Source: Planctomycetota bacterium
Lineage (GTDB): Bacteria > Planctomycetota > SZUA-567 > H5-PLA8
Direction: 5' to 3'
DNA: 64,000 nucleotides
Assembly: GCA_027493525.1 (NCBI GenBank)
Contig: JAOSKN010000001.1
Location: 1,054,001 to 1,118,000 of the forward strand
Shown here: positions 26,103 to 34,783 of the stretch, in pieces
Position numbering within the stretch: position 1 is the first letter of the stretch
Layout: each line of letters begins with the position of its first letter
Program-made: the position numbers and the translations under genes
The notes under the pieces: generated by a model
Seen by the model: the letters and a program-made list of their open reading frames with translations, nothing else
Told to the model about the DNA's origin: nothing
Databases searched by the model: none

Positions 26103-27578
26103 CTATCGTTTCAAGGCCGCCTCGAACTTCTTGAGCTGGTTCTGATAGTACTCCAGATCCGGCGGCTTCATGGCCAGAGCGCGGCGGGCGGTGGCGACGG
26201 CCTTCTCGACCTGCCCGTCCTGGAAGTAGCACTCGGCGAGCGTGTCCAGCACCTCGGCGGTGGGATCGAGTTCGACGGCGCGCTCGGCGATCGGTATCGC
26301 CTGCTTGATCTTTCGCAGCTTGGGGTCGTCGGCGATGGCGTAGAGCCAGGCGAGAAAACCGAGCGCGTCGGCGTAGTCGGGGCGGATCTGGATCGCCTTG
26401 AGGTAGTTGGCTTCCTGGGCGGCCTCGGCGCCGCGCTTGTCGCCGGCCTGGCAGAGCGCTTCGTGGACGCGCGCGAGGGTGAAGAAGCTGCGCGCATCGG
26501 TGGGGTCTTCCTTGCAGGCTTGCTCCAACGCCTCCAGAGCCTCGGGCATTTTGCGCAGCCAGTACAGCACGCGCCCCTTCAGGTGCTTCGCCTTGGACAG
26601 CTTGGGGTCGAGTTTGAGCGCCTCGTCGCAGGCCGCCACGGCATCCTCGTTCCGGTCCTCGTACCAGTAATTGAGCGCGCGCTCGTACCAGCCCCGCGCG
26701 CTCTTCATCTCGAGGCCGAGGACCCAGGGCTTCCAGACCGATTCGAGCTGGTCGGGGGTCGCCCCGCCGAAGGCGCGCTTGAAGGCGGTGTCCTGGTCGC
26801 GGCCCTTCTTGATCTCGTCGAGGTACGCGCCGAAGCCCTGCGCGAGGTTGTTTTTCGCGAAGTAGTAGACGACCGACCAGCCCTCGGCGTAAGCGAGCAG
26901 GTCGTAGCTGTCGTAGTTGTCGTATTTCATCAGCCGGCGCAGCGGGTGGTGCTTGCCCTGCTTGACCGCGTCCTGGAGTTCCAAAAGCCGGCCGTAAGGC
27001 ACCTGGCCGGTCTCCAGCTTCCCGTTCTTGAACTGCGCCGTCTCGAAGTAGACCGCAAGCCCCTCGTTCAGCCAGACCGGAACGTTCCCGCGCGGCGCGA
27101 ACATCTCCACGACATAGTGCGTCGCCTCGTGGTACAGCGTGCTCAGCACGTCCTCCGGGTCGTCGGACCAGAAGAGCACGATCTCCTTCAGGTTTGGGTC
27201 GAAGTACCCGGCCGTGTGCTCGCTCTGCCGCTTGCCCAATTCCTTGCGATACTGCTGAAACTCGGACTTCTCGGCGAAGATCTTGACCGGCAGGGCGTCG
27301 GTGGGCGGCTTGCCGAGCTGGAAGCGGACGAATAGTTCCTTGAATTGCAGTTCCAGCGCCTGCGAGATGTCCTGCGCCAGCTTCTGGCTGGTGTTGGTAA
27401 TGACCGTGAAGTGCGGGGACGAGACTTTGAAAGCCTGCGCCCAAGGCGTGCGCTTGGCCGAACGCTCGAGGACCGAGAGCGCGGTGACTTCCTCCCCCGC
27501 CCGCGCGGCGAACGGCGCCAGGCCGCATGCCAGGACCGCCGCCAGGATCGACACTCCTCGCCAATCCATAGAATACAT
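26103..27578 (-). CDS. DUF1570-type metallopeptidase with C-terminal TPRs
   Basis: The 491-residue protein has a signal peptide (SILAAVLACGLAPFAARA). The N-terminal domain contains YHEATHYVVEMF (HExxH at about 148) and downstream WLNEGLAVYFE, the gluzincin pattern with the third Glu ligand. About four tetratricopeptide repeats follow, including ARGWYERALNYWYEDRNEDA and AIPIAERAVELDPTAEVLDT. It is probably a secreted or periplasmic zinc peptidase of the DUF1570 group, which is common in Planctomycetota. The substrate is unknown. GAGGGCGA lies before ATG 27578. It diverges from the DUF4139-like gene. Confidence 0.82.
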   Translation of the reverse strand: MYSMDWRGVSILAAVLACGLAPFAARAGEEVTALSVLERSAKRTPWAQAFKVSSPHFTVITNTSQKLAQDISQALELQFKELFVRFQLGKPPTDALPVKIFAEKSEFQQYRKELGKRQSEHTAGYFDPNLKEIVLFWSDDPEDVLSTLYHEATHYVVEMFAPRGNVPVWLNEGLAVYFETAQFKNGKLETGQVPYGRLLELQDAVKQGKHHPLRRLMKYDNYDSYDLLAYAEGWSVVYYFAKNNLAQGFGAYLDEIKKGRDQDTAFKRAFGGATPDQLESVWKPWVLGLEMKSARGWYERALNYWYEDRNEDAVAACDEALKLDPKLSKAKHLKGRVLYWLRKMPEALEALEQACKEDPTDARSFFTLARVHEALCQAGDKRGAEAAQEANYLKAIQIRPDYADALGFLAWLYAIADDPKLRKIKQAIPIAERAVELDPTAEVLDTLAECYFQDGQVEKAVATARRALAMKPPDLEYYQNQLKKFEAALKR

Positions 27579-27773
27579 GGCTCGCCCTCGCACCAAGGGT
27601 GGCATAAACCGGAATAAAAAGGAATTCAAGCCGTCCATCAACTTGTACGCGCGAGCCACCGTTTGGCAAGACGCGGCTGTCGAGCGATTGGTTACGCAAC
27701 TCGGGCGCTGTTCAAACGTCCAAGGGCAGGTTAGGGTTGTCAAAAATGTCGGGAATTCTCAGGAGAACCGCTC

Positions 27774-29903
27774 ATGCACGGGCTCAACTCGTTTTACTTT
27801 AAGGCCTTAGCGCTTGTCCTCGGCGGCTGCGCCCTGCTTGCCGCGGGTGAGCAACAGCCGGCCGAGGCCCCGTCCGTCAAGAAGGTCATCCTCTACAAAC
27901 ACGGCATGGGCTACATCGAACGGCGCGGCAAGGTGGCCGGGAACGTGGTCGTGGACCTCAACTTCCGCGCCGACCAGATGCAGGACCTGCTGACCAGCTT
28001 CTTCGCGGTGGACCTTGGCGGAGGGAAGATCGCGGGCGTGCAGTACGAGACTCGCGATCCCCTGAGCAAGCAGCTCGAGGGGATCCGGATCCGCGTGCCC
28101 GAGAATGCCGCGCTGAGTCAGTTCCTGACTCAACTGAAAGGCGCGGCGCTCACCGCGAAGGCCGCCGGCGAGACGGTCAAGGGGCGCGTGCTGGGCGTCG
28201 AACCCGTCACGCAGGTGCTCGACGGCAAGACGCTCCAGGCCGGCTTCAAGCTGGTGCTGCTCACCGAAGGCGGCGCGATCCGCAGCCTGGATCTCTACGG
28301 TCTTTCGGAGTTCAAGCTGGAAGACGAGGCCCTGCAGCGCGATTTGAACCGGCTGCTGACCATCAGCCTCGACAGCCAGTACACCAACCGCAAGAAGCTG
28401 AGCCTGGTCGCGCAAGGCGAGGGCGAGCGCGAGCTGCGCGTCGGCTACCTGATCGAGATGCCGATCTGGAAGGCCAGCTACCGCGTGATCCTGGACAAGA
28501 AGGACGCGAACGTCGCCGACGATCCGGCGCTGCTCCAGGGCTGGGCGCTGGCCGAGAACACGACCGAAGAGGACTGGGCGGAGGTCGAGATCGCCTTCGT
28601 CGCCGGCAACCCGCTGAGCTACGTGATGGACCTCTACAGCCCCTTCTACGTCACCCGCCCTCGGGTTCCGATCCCGGGCCTGGACCGCGTCGCCGCCAAT
28701 TGGGACGCCACGCCCGAAGCCTCGATCCTGGCGCTCGACAAGGACCGCGCCGAACTCGAAGGCGAAAAAGCCCAGGACATGGCGGAGGCGAAGAGGGCAA
28801 TGGCTCCCATGGAACGCGCGCAGATGTCCGGCCGCGCGGCGCCGGCCGCGCCCGGGGCCATGCCGCCCGCCGCCAAGCCGGCGCTCTCCGATCTTCTCGC
28901 CAATAGCGTCTCGGCGGCGGCCAAAGGCGTGCAGGTGGGCGAATTGTTCAGCTACGAGGGCCAGCAGAAGGTGAGCATCAAGCGCGGGCAGGCCGCCATG
29001 GTCCCGATCCTTTCCCAGAAGGTGAAAGGCAAGCGGCTGCTCTACTACAAGAGCGCGTTCTCGTCGCGCCCCGCCAACGCCTACGTGCTCAAGAACGACA
29101 CCGAACTGACGCTCGAAGCCGGCGCGGTGACGTTCTTCGAAGGCGACACGGCGCTGGGCGAAGGGATCCTCTCCCACATCCTCGCCCCCGGCGGGAAGGA
29201 AGTCCTGCCCTACGCCATAGACGGCTCGGTGGACGTCACGCCCGAGGTCCAGAACGAGCGCCTGCCGGCCTTCAAGGGCGTCGTGGCCAACGGCTATGCC
29301 ACGCTGACGCTCTCCGAGAAGCTCCGCAGCGCCTGGAAACTCACCAACCGCGGCAAGAGCCCCGCCACGCTCTGGATCGACCAGCCCAAGCACCCCGAAT
29401 TCAAGCTGGCCAAACCGGAGAAGCCGCTCGAGGAGGTCGAAAGCCACTACCGCTTCGAGGTGGGCCTGAAGGCCAGCTCGCAGCAGGAGTTCGTCGTCGA
29501 AGAGCAGCGCGAGGTGAACGAGTCGATTTACCTGACCAACTCCAACGAAGGCCAGATCCGTTTCCTGCTCTCGCAGGCTTTCTTCAGCGACGCGACCAAG
29601 GCCTTCCTGAAAGAGGTGATGGCGCTGAAAGACCAGCATGCCGCCAAGCAGGCCGAGATCGCGGCCATCAACCGGCAGGTCACCCAGCTTGACCAGGAAC
29701 AGAACCGGCTCAGGAACAACATGAACTCCCTGCGCAACGACCGGCCTCAGGAGCAGGAACTGCGCGCGAAATGGGTCACGCGGCTGGGGCAGGCCGAGGA
29801 CGAGATCCTCGCGCTGCGCACCAAAGCCGAGGCGGCCCAGGCGGAACTGCAGAAGCAGGCCCTGGAGTTGGCCGAGAAGATTCGCAGCTACAAGGGCGAG
29901 TAA
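27774..29903 (+). CDS. Secreted DUF4139-like protein
   Basis: The 709 residues start with a signal peptide (ALALVLGGCALLAAG; a lipobox is not clear). SVKKVILYKHGMGYIERRG and the later LRVGYLIEMPIWKASYRVIL match the DUF4139 (mucoidy-inhibitor/MuiA-like) pattern of a beta-rich extracellular protein. The middle is Ala/Met/Pro-rich (about 340-380), and the C-terminus is a coiled coil of about 90 residues (DRPQEQELRAKWVTRLGQAE). AGGAG precedes the ATG. The function is unknown; related proteins are envelope-associated. It is followed at 122 bp by the Pro-rich Tat protein. Confidence 0.68.
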   Translation: MHGLNSFYFKALALVLGGCALLAAGEQQPAEAPSVKKVILYKHGMGYIERRGKVAGNVVVDLNFRADQMQDLLTSFFAVDLGGGKIAGVQYETRDPLSKQLEGIRIRVPENAALSQFLTQLKGAALTAKAAGETVKGRVLGVEPVTQVLDGKTLQAGFKLVLLTEGGAIRSLDLYGLSEFKLEDEALQRDLNRLLTISLDSQYTNRKKLSLVAQGEGERELRVGYLIEMPIWKASYRVILDKKDANVADDPALLQGWALAENTTEEDWAEVEIAFVAGNPLSYVMDLYSPFYVTRPRVPIPGLDRVAANWDATPEASILALDKDRAELEGEKAQDMAEAKRAMAPMERAQMSGRAAPAAPGAMPPAAKPALSDLLANSVSAAAKGVQVGELFSYEGQQKVSIKRGQAAMVPILSQKVKGKRLLYYKSAFSSRPANAYVLKNDTELTLEAGAVTFFEGDTALGEGILSHILAPGGKEVLPYAIDGSVDVTPEVQNERLPAFKGVVANGYATLTLSEKLRSAWKLTNRGKSPATLWIDQPKHPEFKLAKPEKPLEEVESHYRFEVGLKASSQQEFVVEEQREVNESIYLTNSNEGQIRFLLSQAFFSDATKAFLKEVMALKDQHAAKQAEIAAINRQVTQLDQEQNRLRNNMNSLRNDRPQEQELRAKWVTRLGQAEDEILALRTKAEAAQAELQKQALELAEKIRSYKGE

Positions 29904-30025
29904 TCCCGAGGCCAGGCCGCAACTCATTGATAAATAAGGGGTTAGGCGGAAGAAATTGCACCGATTCGCACGCAACTTTTGCGCCGCGCAGGTCGTCCAA
30001 GCTCATGGAAACCAGGAGCAAGCTC

Positions 30026-30589
30026 ATGGCGCTTGAACGCAAACCGGCCCCCGAAGGCGAGCCGAAGCCCAATTACCCGGAGTCCGAGGAGTACGCATCC
30101 GACCGGCGCGCGTTTCTGGTCATGCTGGGCGGCGCGGCGGCGGCGGGTCTGGGGCTGTACGCGGTGGGTTCGCCGTCGCAGCCGGTCCATCCGCAAATCC
30201 CCGCGCCAAGCGCTATGCCGGCGATTCAGACTCCCGTTGTTCCCGGAGGCGCGGCGCCGCCGCCACAACCTCCGGCCTACCCGCAGGCGCAGATTGAAGG
30301 CGACATGGCGGTGGCGCAGCCGGTGCAGCCGCAGCCCCCGGCCCAGCCCCTCGCGGCGGTGAGAGGCGAGGCGGCCGTTCCGATGCCCGCACAGCCGCAG
30401 GCGATGCCATTGGGCGAAGCGCCGGCCGTGCAGGTCCAGCCGCCCGCGCAGCCGCAAGCCGTGGCCCCGGGCGGGATGCCGGCCCCGCCGCCCGCCGTGC
30501 CGCGGGCTATGATCAAAGGCAAGGTCGCGGCGCCCGAAATGGTACGGCCGCCCAAGCCCGCCCCCGGCGCGACGGTCGAGGACCTCTGA
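30026..30589 (+). CDS. Tat-signal, Pro/Ala/Gln-rich protein, possible radical SAM substrate
   Basis: The 187-residue protein is in no family I recognise. A twin-arginine-like motif DRRAFLVMLGG (Arg27-Arg28) is followed by a hydrophobic segment to about residue 48. The rest is Pro/Ala/Gln/Val-rich with five degenerate repeats in which Gly is followed by Asp/Glu/Lys or Gly and then Ala, Met, Val or Pro (Gly at about 92, 114, 130, 150, 165). It contains no Cys and no Trp, so thioether (sactipeptide) chemistry is excluded. ATG 30026 has AGGAG 7 bases upstream, better than ATG 30005. Only 2 bases separate its stop from the radical SAM/SPASM gene, so the two are almost certainly translated as a pair. 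It is either the modified substrate or an exported anchor. Confidence 0.6.
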   Translation: MALERKPAPEGEPKPNYPESEEYASDRRAFLVMLGGAAAAGLGLYAVGSPSQPVHPQIPAPSAMPAIQTPVVPGGAAPPPQPPAYPQAQIEGDMAVAQPVQPQPPAQPLAAVRGEAAVPMPAQPQAMPLGEAPAVQVQPPAQPQAVAPGGMPAPPPAVPRAMIKGKVAAPEMVRPPKPAPGATVEDL

Positions 30590-30591
30590 GC

Positions 30592-31758
30592 ATGGAACTG
30601 ACTTTGGTCCTCACCCACGCCTGCAACCTGGGCTGCCCCTACTGCTACATGGGAAAGAAGTTCGGGCGGCGCATGCCGAAGGAACTGGGCGAGCGCGCGC
30701 TCGAGCAGGCCTTCGCGAAGCTCCCGCCGGGCGAGGAGATCCAGGTCGGGTACTTCGGCGGCGAGCCGCTGCTGGCGTGGGATCTCCTCCAGCACTTCCA
30801 CCGCTACGCCGAAAACCTCGCGCGCGCCAAGGGCGCGAAACTCGTCGGCACCGTCACCACCAACGCCACGCTGCTCACCGAAGAACGCATGGACTGGCTC
30901 GTCGAGCACGGCGTGGTGGTCGCGATCAGCCTGGATGGGATCAAAGCCTCCCACGACGCCACGCGCCCCTTCGTGAACGGGAAGAGCAGCTTCGAGGCCG
31001 CGCGCAAAGGCTTGAAGATCGCGCTGGAACGCGCGCCGCTAACCGAGGTTCTCTGCGTCGTCGATCCGGACAACGCCGAGCACATGAGCGCCAACGCCCG
31101 CTTCCTGCTCGACGAAGGCGCGCGCGTCGTCGCGCTCTCGATGAATTACAGCGGGGCCTGGAACGAGGAGCGCCTGGCGGTCTACGAACGCGAACTCGAA
31201 CGGGTAGGCGCGGAGTTCGTGCGCCGCTTCCGCGCCGGGCAGGACGTCTACATCAGCATCCTGGACGCGAAGATCGTCGGCCGGCTCAAGGGCGGCCTGA
31301 AGGAATGCGACCGGTGCAGCTTCGGCCTGGGCGAACTGGCCGTGGCGCCGTCCGGAAACCTGTACCCCTGCGAGCGGCTGGTGGGCGAAGACGCCGATCC
31401 CACCTGGGTGATCGGACACCTCGAGCGCGGCTACGACCTGCCCAAGCTCGCCGGGATGCTCTCCAAGAAACACCGCCGCGACCCGCTCTGCGAATCCTGC
31501 GCGATCCGCGACCGCTGCGCGAGCCACTGCGGCTGCTCGCGGTTCTTCTCCAGCGGCGACCTGGCCGATCCGGGCGCGCCGCTGTGCCTCACCGAACAGA
31601 TCAACGCGCGCGTGGCCGACCGCGTCGCGCAGACGCTCTTCTGGGAAGCCAACCCCACCTTCATGCGCAAGTTCTATTTCGAGCGCAACCTGCCCGCCGC
31701 GCTGGCCGAGGCGCGCGAAGCGCCGGCCGGCGAACTCCTCGCGCTCGCGGGCGCCTGA
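30592..31758 (+). CDS. Radical SAM/SPASM-domain enzyme (peptide- or protein-maturase type)
   Basis: The 388 residues begin with a radical SAM core: HACNLGCPYCYMG gives Cys11, Cys15 and Cys18 for the SAM-bound 4Fe-4S cluster. GYFGGEPLL is the GGEP-type SAM-binding motif and TVTTNATLL follows. The C-terminal half is a SPASM domain with many Cys (ECDRCSFG, LYPCERLVG, CESCAIRDRCASHCGC, LCLTEQ) for auxiliary clusters. Such enzymes mature RiPP precursors or modify proteins, as in anaerobic sulfatase maturases. It could alternatively mature the sulfatase at 5633-7104, although anSME-type hallmarks are not clear. Tight coupling to the Pro-rich Tat protein argues for a dedicated partner. Confidence 0.88.
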   Translation: MELTLVLTHACNLGCPYCYMGKKFGRRMPKELGERALEQAFAKLPPGEEIQVGYFGGEPLLAWDLLQHFHRYAENLARAKGAKLVGTVTTNATLLTEERMDWLVEHGVVVAISLDGIKASHDATRPFVNGKSSFEAARKGLKIALERAPLTEVLCVVDPDNAEHMSANARFLLDEGARVVALSMNYSGAWNEERLAVYERELERVGAEFVRRFRAGQDVYISILDAKIVGRLKGGLKECDRCSFGLGELAVAPSGNLYPCERLVGEDADPTWVIGHLERGYDLPKLAGMLSKKHRRDPLCESCAIRDRCASHCGCSRFFSSGDLADPGAPLCLTEQINARVADRVAQTLFWEANPTFMRKFYFERNLPAALAEAREAPAGELLALAGA

Positions 31759-31796
31759 TTTCCTTCCACATGTAGGCCGAAGGGCATGGCGGGGAT

Positions 31797-31827
31797 GGCA
31801 GGCGGCCGCATCTCGGCTTGGCCTGCC
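31797..31827. terminator. Hairpin between convergent radical SAM and TPR genes
   Basis: GGCAGGC (31797-31803) pairs with GCCTGCC (31821-31827) across a 17-base loop in the 73-bp gap between two genes that end toward each other. No T-run follows on either strand, so a terminator role is tentative. Confidence 0.28.
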
Positions 31828-31831
31828 GCGG

Positions 31832-33571
31832 CTATTTGGCGGCTTCGAATTCCTTGAGCCGGTCCTCGAACTCCTTGCGCGTTTCCGCCTTCGTATCGAG
31901 GGGCAGCAGGGCGATGGCTTTGCGCTGGATCTCAATGGCTTCCTTGGTCTCCCCGTTGCGGAAGAGCGCCAGGCCCAGCGTGTCGAGGATGCTCGGGTTG
32001 GAATTGAAGGACTGCTCGACCGCCTTGCGCGCGAAGGGCAGCGCGGTCTTGGGGTCGCGCAGGGAGGCGTCGGCGCTGGTGAGCAGTTCCCACGCGTACC
32101 CGTTGTTGGCTTCGGCCGAATCGGCCTGCGCTTCGGCCCACTTGCGCAGGTAGCCCAAGCGGCGCGCGTTGTCCTTGAGCTGCCCCGCGGCGTCGGCCAT
32201 GGCGGTGTAGATCCCCTGCTCGGCGAGTCCCGGATCGAGCTCCGCGGCCTTATCCAGGTCTTCCAGCGCCTCGCTCCATTTGCGCACCGCGAGCCGGTAC
32301 TGCCCGCGCAGGCCGAACTCCTGCGCGGAACGCAGGTCCTTACCCTCGAGGCGCTTGCCCTGGTAGCGCGAGCGGATGCCGGAGGACTCGCGCAGGATGA
32401 GCTGCGCCACCTCGGTCGGATTTACGGCGTATTGCTTGGCCTTTTCAAGCGCCGCGGTGGCTTCCTCGGTGCGTCCGAGCCCGTACTGGCAGACGGAGAC
32501 GACCGCCCAGGCGTTCCAGAAGTTCTCGCGGATCTCGATAGCCCGCTGGGCATCCTTGAGTGCATGCTCCAGTTGAAGCAAAGCCATCTTGCAATAGGCC
32601 ATGTTGGTCAGCGCGACGTGATGGCGCGGTTCCTTGCCCAGGATCTGCCTGTAAACGGCGATCGCCCCTTCCCGGTCATATTCGCGTTCCAGGGCCTGCG
32701 CGCGCCGGAAGAGGGATTCGATGCTCCCGCCTGGCGGCGCCGGATCGTTCACGGGGGCGTCTTCCGCCACCCGGGGCGGCTCGGGGGGCGCCTCGAGTTT
32801 CTCCACCTGCACGCGGACGCGCGAAGCCTCGAGCGTGCCGGGGTACTTGTCCGCGAAAGCCCGCCCGGCCGCGATCCGCTCTTCCTGCGGCGTGTCGCTC
32901 GACCGCATCAGGGCCTGGACGGCCTCGAACTCCTTCTGCAGCGCGCTCGGGGCGTCGGCGCTCTTCTCCTGCGGGCGGGCAGGCTCCTGCGGGTCCGAAG
33001 CCGGGCGCGAGGCGCTTCCCGCGGGCGCGTTCGCGGTGCTCGAGGTTCGCGTCACCGATTCGACGCGGACCTCGGCCGGCTCGCGCCGCGACCGCGTTTC
33101 GCCCGACGCGCCGCCGCTGCCCATGATCAGGAGCACGCCGCCCAAAGTCGCAATCACACCCCCGGCGATCAGCGCGACCGCAGCGGGCGAAGAGTTCGAC
33201 GAAGGCGTCGCCGCCATCGTCTTGCGCTGCGAACGCGCCATCGAAGTGTGGATTGCGGAGTGCTTCGAAGCCGCGCGGCCGGATTGCTGCGCGCGCAACA
33301 CTCCTGTCTCGCTAGGATTGCCATTGGGCATCCGGCGGGTGGAGCCCGTCTCGGTGGGCGTCGGAATCGGGACGTTCGCCGTGTCCGTCTTCTGGCCATC
33401 AAGAACCTTGCGCGCTTCCTCTTCAGTGAGCGGCGCGGCCTCCATCGTCATCACGCCGACCGCACAGTCGCTGCAGAAAACTCCTTTTAGTTTCTTGTCC
33501 TTGGCATCGCCCCGATCAAGATCGGATTCCATGATCCGCTTGCCGCAGCGTTCGCAGAAGAAGAACTTCAT
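31832..33571 (-). CDS. Zn-ribbon, membrane-anchored TPR protein
   Basis: The 579 residues start with a Cys4 ribbon (FFCERCGKRIMESDLDRGDA then FCSDC). This is clearly the same module as in the protein at 14440-17004, with the shared ExDLDRGxA core. A Ser/Thr-rich linker, one membrane helix (about 129-151, AALIAGG-type) and a second low-complexity stretch precede at least four TPR-like repeats (about 280-570; for example AIAVYRQILGKEPRHHVALT and ALEDLDKAAELDPGLAEQGI). It probably scaffolds protein complexes at the membrane. No enzyme domain is visible. Its neighbours give no pathway link. Confidence 0.72.
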   Translation of the reverse strand: MKFFFCERCGKRIMESDLDRGDAKDKKLKGVFCSDCAVGVMTMEAAPLTEEEARKVLDGQKTDTANVPIPTPTETGSTRRMPNGNPSETGVLRAQQSGRAASKHSAIHTSMARSQRKTMAATPSSNSSPAAVALIAGGVIATLGGVLLIMGSGGASGETRSRREPAEVRVESVTRTSSTANAPAGSASRPASDPQEPARPQEKSADAPSALQKEFEAVQALMRSSDTPQEERIAAGRAFADKYPGTLEASRVRVQVEKLEAPPEPPRVAEDAPVNDPAPPGGSIESLFRRAQALEREYDREGAIAVYRQILGKEPRHHVALTNMAYCKMALLQLEHALKDAQRAIEIRENFWNAWAVVSVCQYGLGRTEEATAALEKAKQYAVNPTEVAQLILRESSGIRSRYQGKRLEGKDLRSAQEFGLRGQYRLAVRKWSEALEDLDKAAELDPGLAEQGIYTAMADAAGQLKDNARRLGYLRKWAEAQADSAEANNGYAWELLTSADASLRDPKTALPFARKAVEQSFNSNPSILDTLGLALFRNGETKEAIEIQRKAIALLPLDTKAETRKEFEDRLKEFEAAK

Positions 33572-33717
33572 CGAGCATCTCCCTTACTTCAATTTAGCAC
33601 GTAACTTACAAGGATCAATACATGGTGCATCCGGATTCCCGCCAGACTTTGATTTCATTCTCGATGATATCGTGATAGACGCCAACCTCGCGCGGGTGCT
33701 GCACAAGTGTCGGCAAC

Positions 33718-34752
33718 ATGAAATCATCTCAAGCAAGAAGCCCTGTTCTTCTGCTGCATGGCTGGCTTGGCGGGCCGGCCAGCTTCGGATCTTTGCCCGA
33801 CCTGCTTAAAATCCGCGGACACCGGGTGCTGGAAACCTTCAGGCACTACTCGACTTGGCCCCGCCGAGCCACCCTGGCGCAATTGGCCGACCAATTGGAA
33901 GTGGAACTCCAACGCACGGGCGCATTCGACGGGGAAGCGCCGATTGTGCTGGCCCATAGCATGGGCGGACTCTTGGCGCGAACCTGGATGGACAGGCATT
34001 ACCTGACGCGCTTGTGCAAGCCGCCGGTGGCGCGCCTGATCGAATGCGGCTCGCCGCGGCACGGGGTCTGGCTAAGGCCCTTCAGCCGCGCGCTCATCCG
34101 TTTGGGCTGCGTGCCGGGCAGGCGCTTGGCGCGCGCGATGCTCGCCCCCAACCCCTGGCTCTGGGATCTGGCCTGGAAGGAAGCCGGGCACGCGGAGCTG
34201 CTGCCGCCCGTCGCGGCGCTCACCGGTCACTGGCAGCGCCTGAACTGGATGGCTCCCGTGCTCGGTGGAGCGCCGTCGGACGGGGTGGTGCCGCTGGCGA
34301 GTTCGAATCCCAATCCGCTCTTTCTGCGGCCCGGGCACGCGGCGTTCCGCTTCCCGCTGCGCGCGTTCCGCGTCGTGCCGGGATTCGGGCACAATCGGCC
34401 GCGCGGGCTGCTGAGCCACCTGCGCGATGATTCCGCCGCGGACCCTGTCTGGCGCGCCGTGCAGGCGCTGCTCGACGGCGAGGAACCGCGCGTCGAGGGC
34501 TACGCGGAGGAGCGCGCGGCGTACTTCTACGTGCGTTCGAGTTCCGGCGCGCCCACGCTGCGTCTCGGCGATGGTCCGGAACAGCGGCCGCGGTTTCATG
34601 ACGGCGGTTGTTTGAACCTGTTCCGGATTTCCTGCGGAAATCCCGGGCTGCCGCAACTGCGGGACGGCGGGCGAACCTGGACGCTTGCCGAGTTGGGCCT
34701 TCCCGAGGGCCCGGCGCCCGGCGGTATACATTACGTGGACCTCGCTGGATAG
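33718..34752 (+). CDS. Alpha/beta-hydrolase (lipase/esterase-like)
   Basis: The 344 residues have the fold's opening PVLLLHGWLGGPASF (oxyanion HGW) and the nucleophile elbow AHSMGG near residue 82, where Ser is the nucleophile. A later PSDGVVPLASS and VVPGFGHNR supply candidate Asp and His. The last 90 residues (about 255-344) are a separate, unrecognised region. It has no signal peptide, so the substrate is likely cytoplasmic or membrane-proximal. Lipase class 2 or triacylglycerol-type activity is a family guess. Confidence 0.75.
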   Translation: MKSSQARSPVLLLHGWLGGPASFGSLPDLLKIRGHRVLETFRHYSTWPRRATLAQLADQLEVELQRTGAFDGEAPIVLAHSMGGLLARTWMDRHYLTRLCKPPVARLIECGSPRHGVWLRPFSRALIRLGCVPGRRLARAMLAPNPWLWDLAWKEAGHAELLPPVAALTGHWQRLNWMAPVLGGAPSDGVVPLASSNPNPLFLRPGHAAFRFPLRAFRVVPGFGHNRPRGLLSHLRDDSAADPVWRAVQALLDGEEPRVEGYAEERAAYFYVRSSSGAPTLRLGDGPEQRPRFHDGGCLNLFRISCGNPGLPQLRDGGRTWTLAELGLPEGPAPGGIHYVDLAG

Positions 34753-34783
34753 TGCGCCGCTCGGCCCTCTCGCGCGAGCGAGG

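Noticed and set aside
24415..27699. Upstream extension of the parvulin gene to an 1875-codon minus-strand ORF
   Set aside because: It runs antisense to the HtrA-like gene and out of frame with the DUF1570 gene. The protein has no domains there and a clear signal peptide starts at about 24408.
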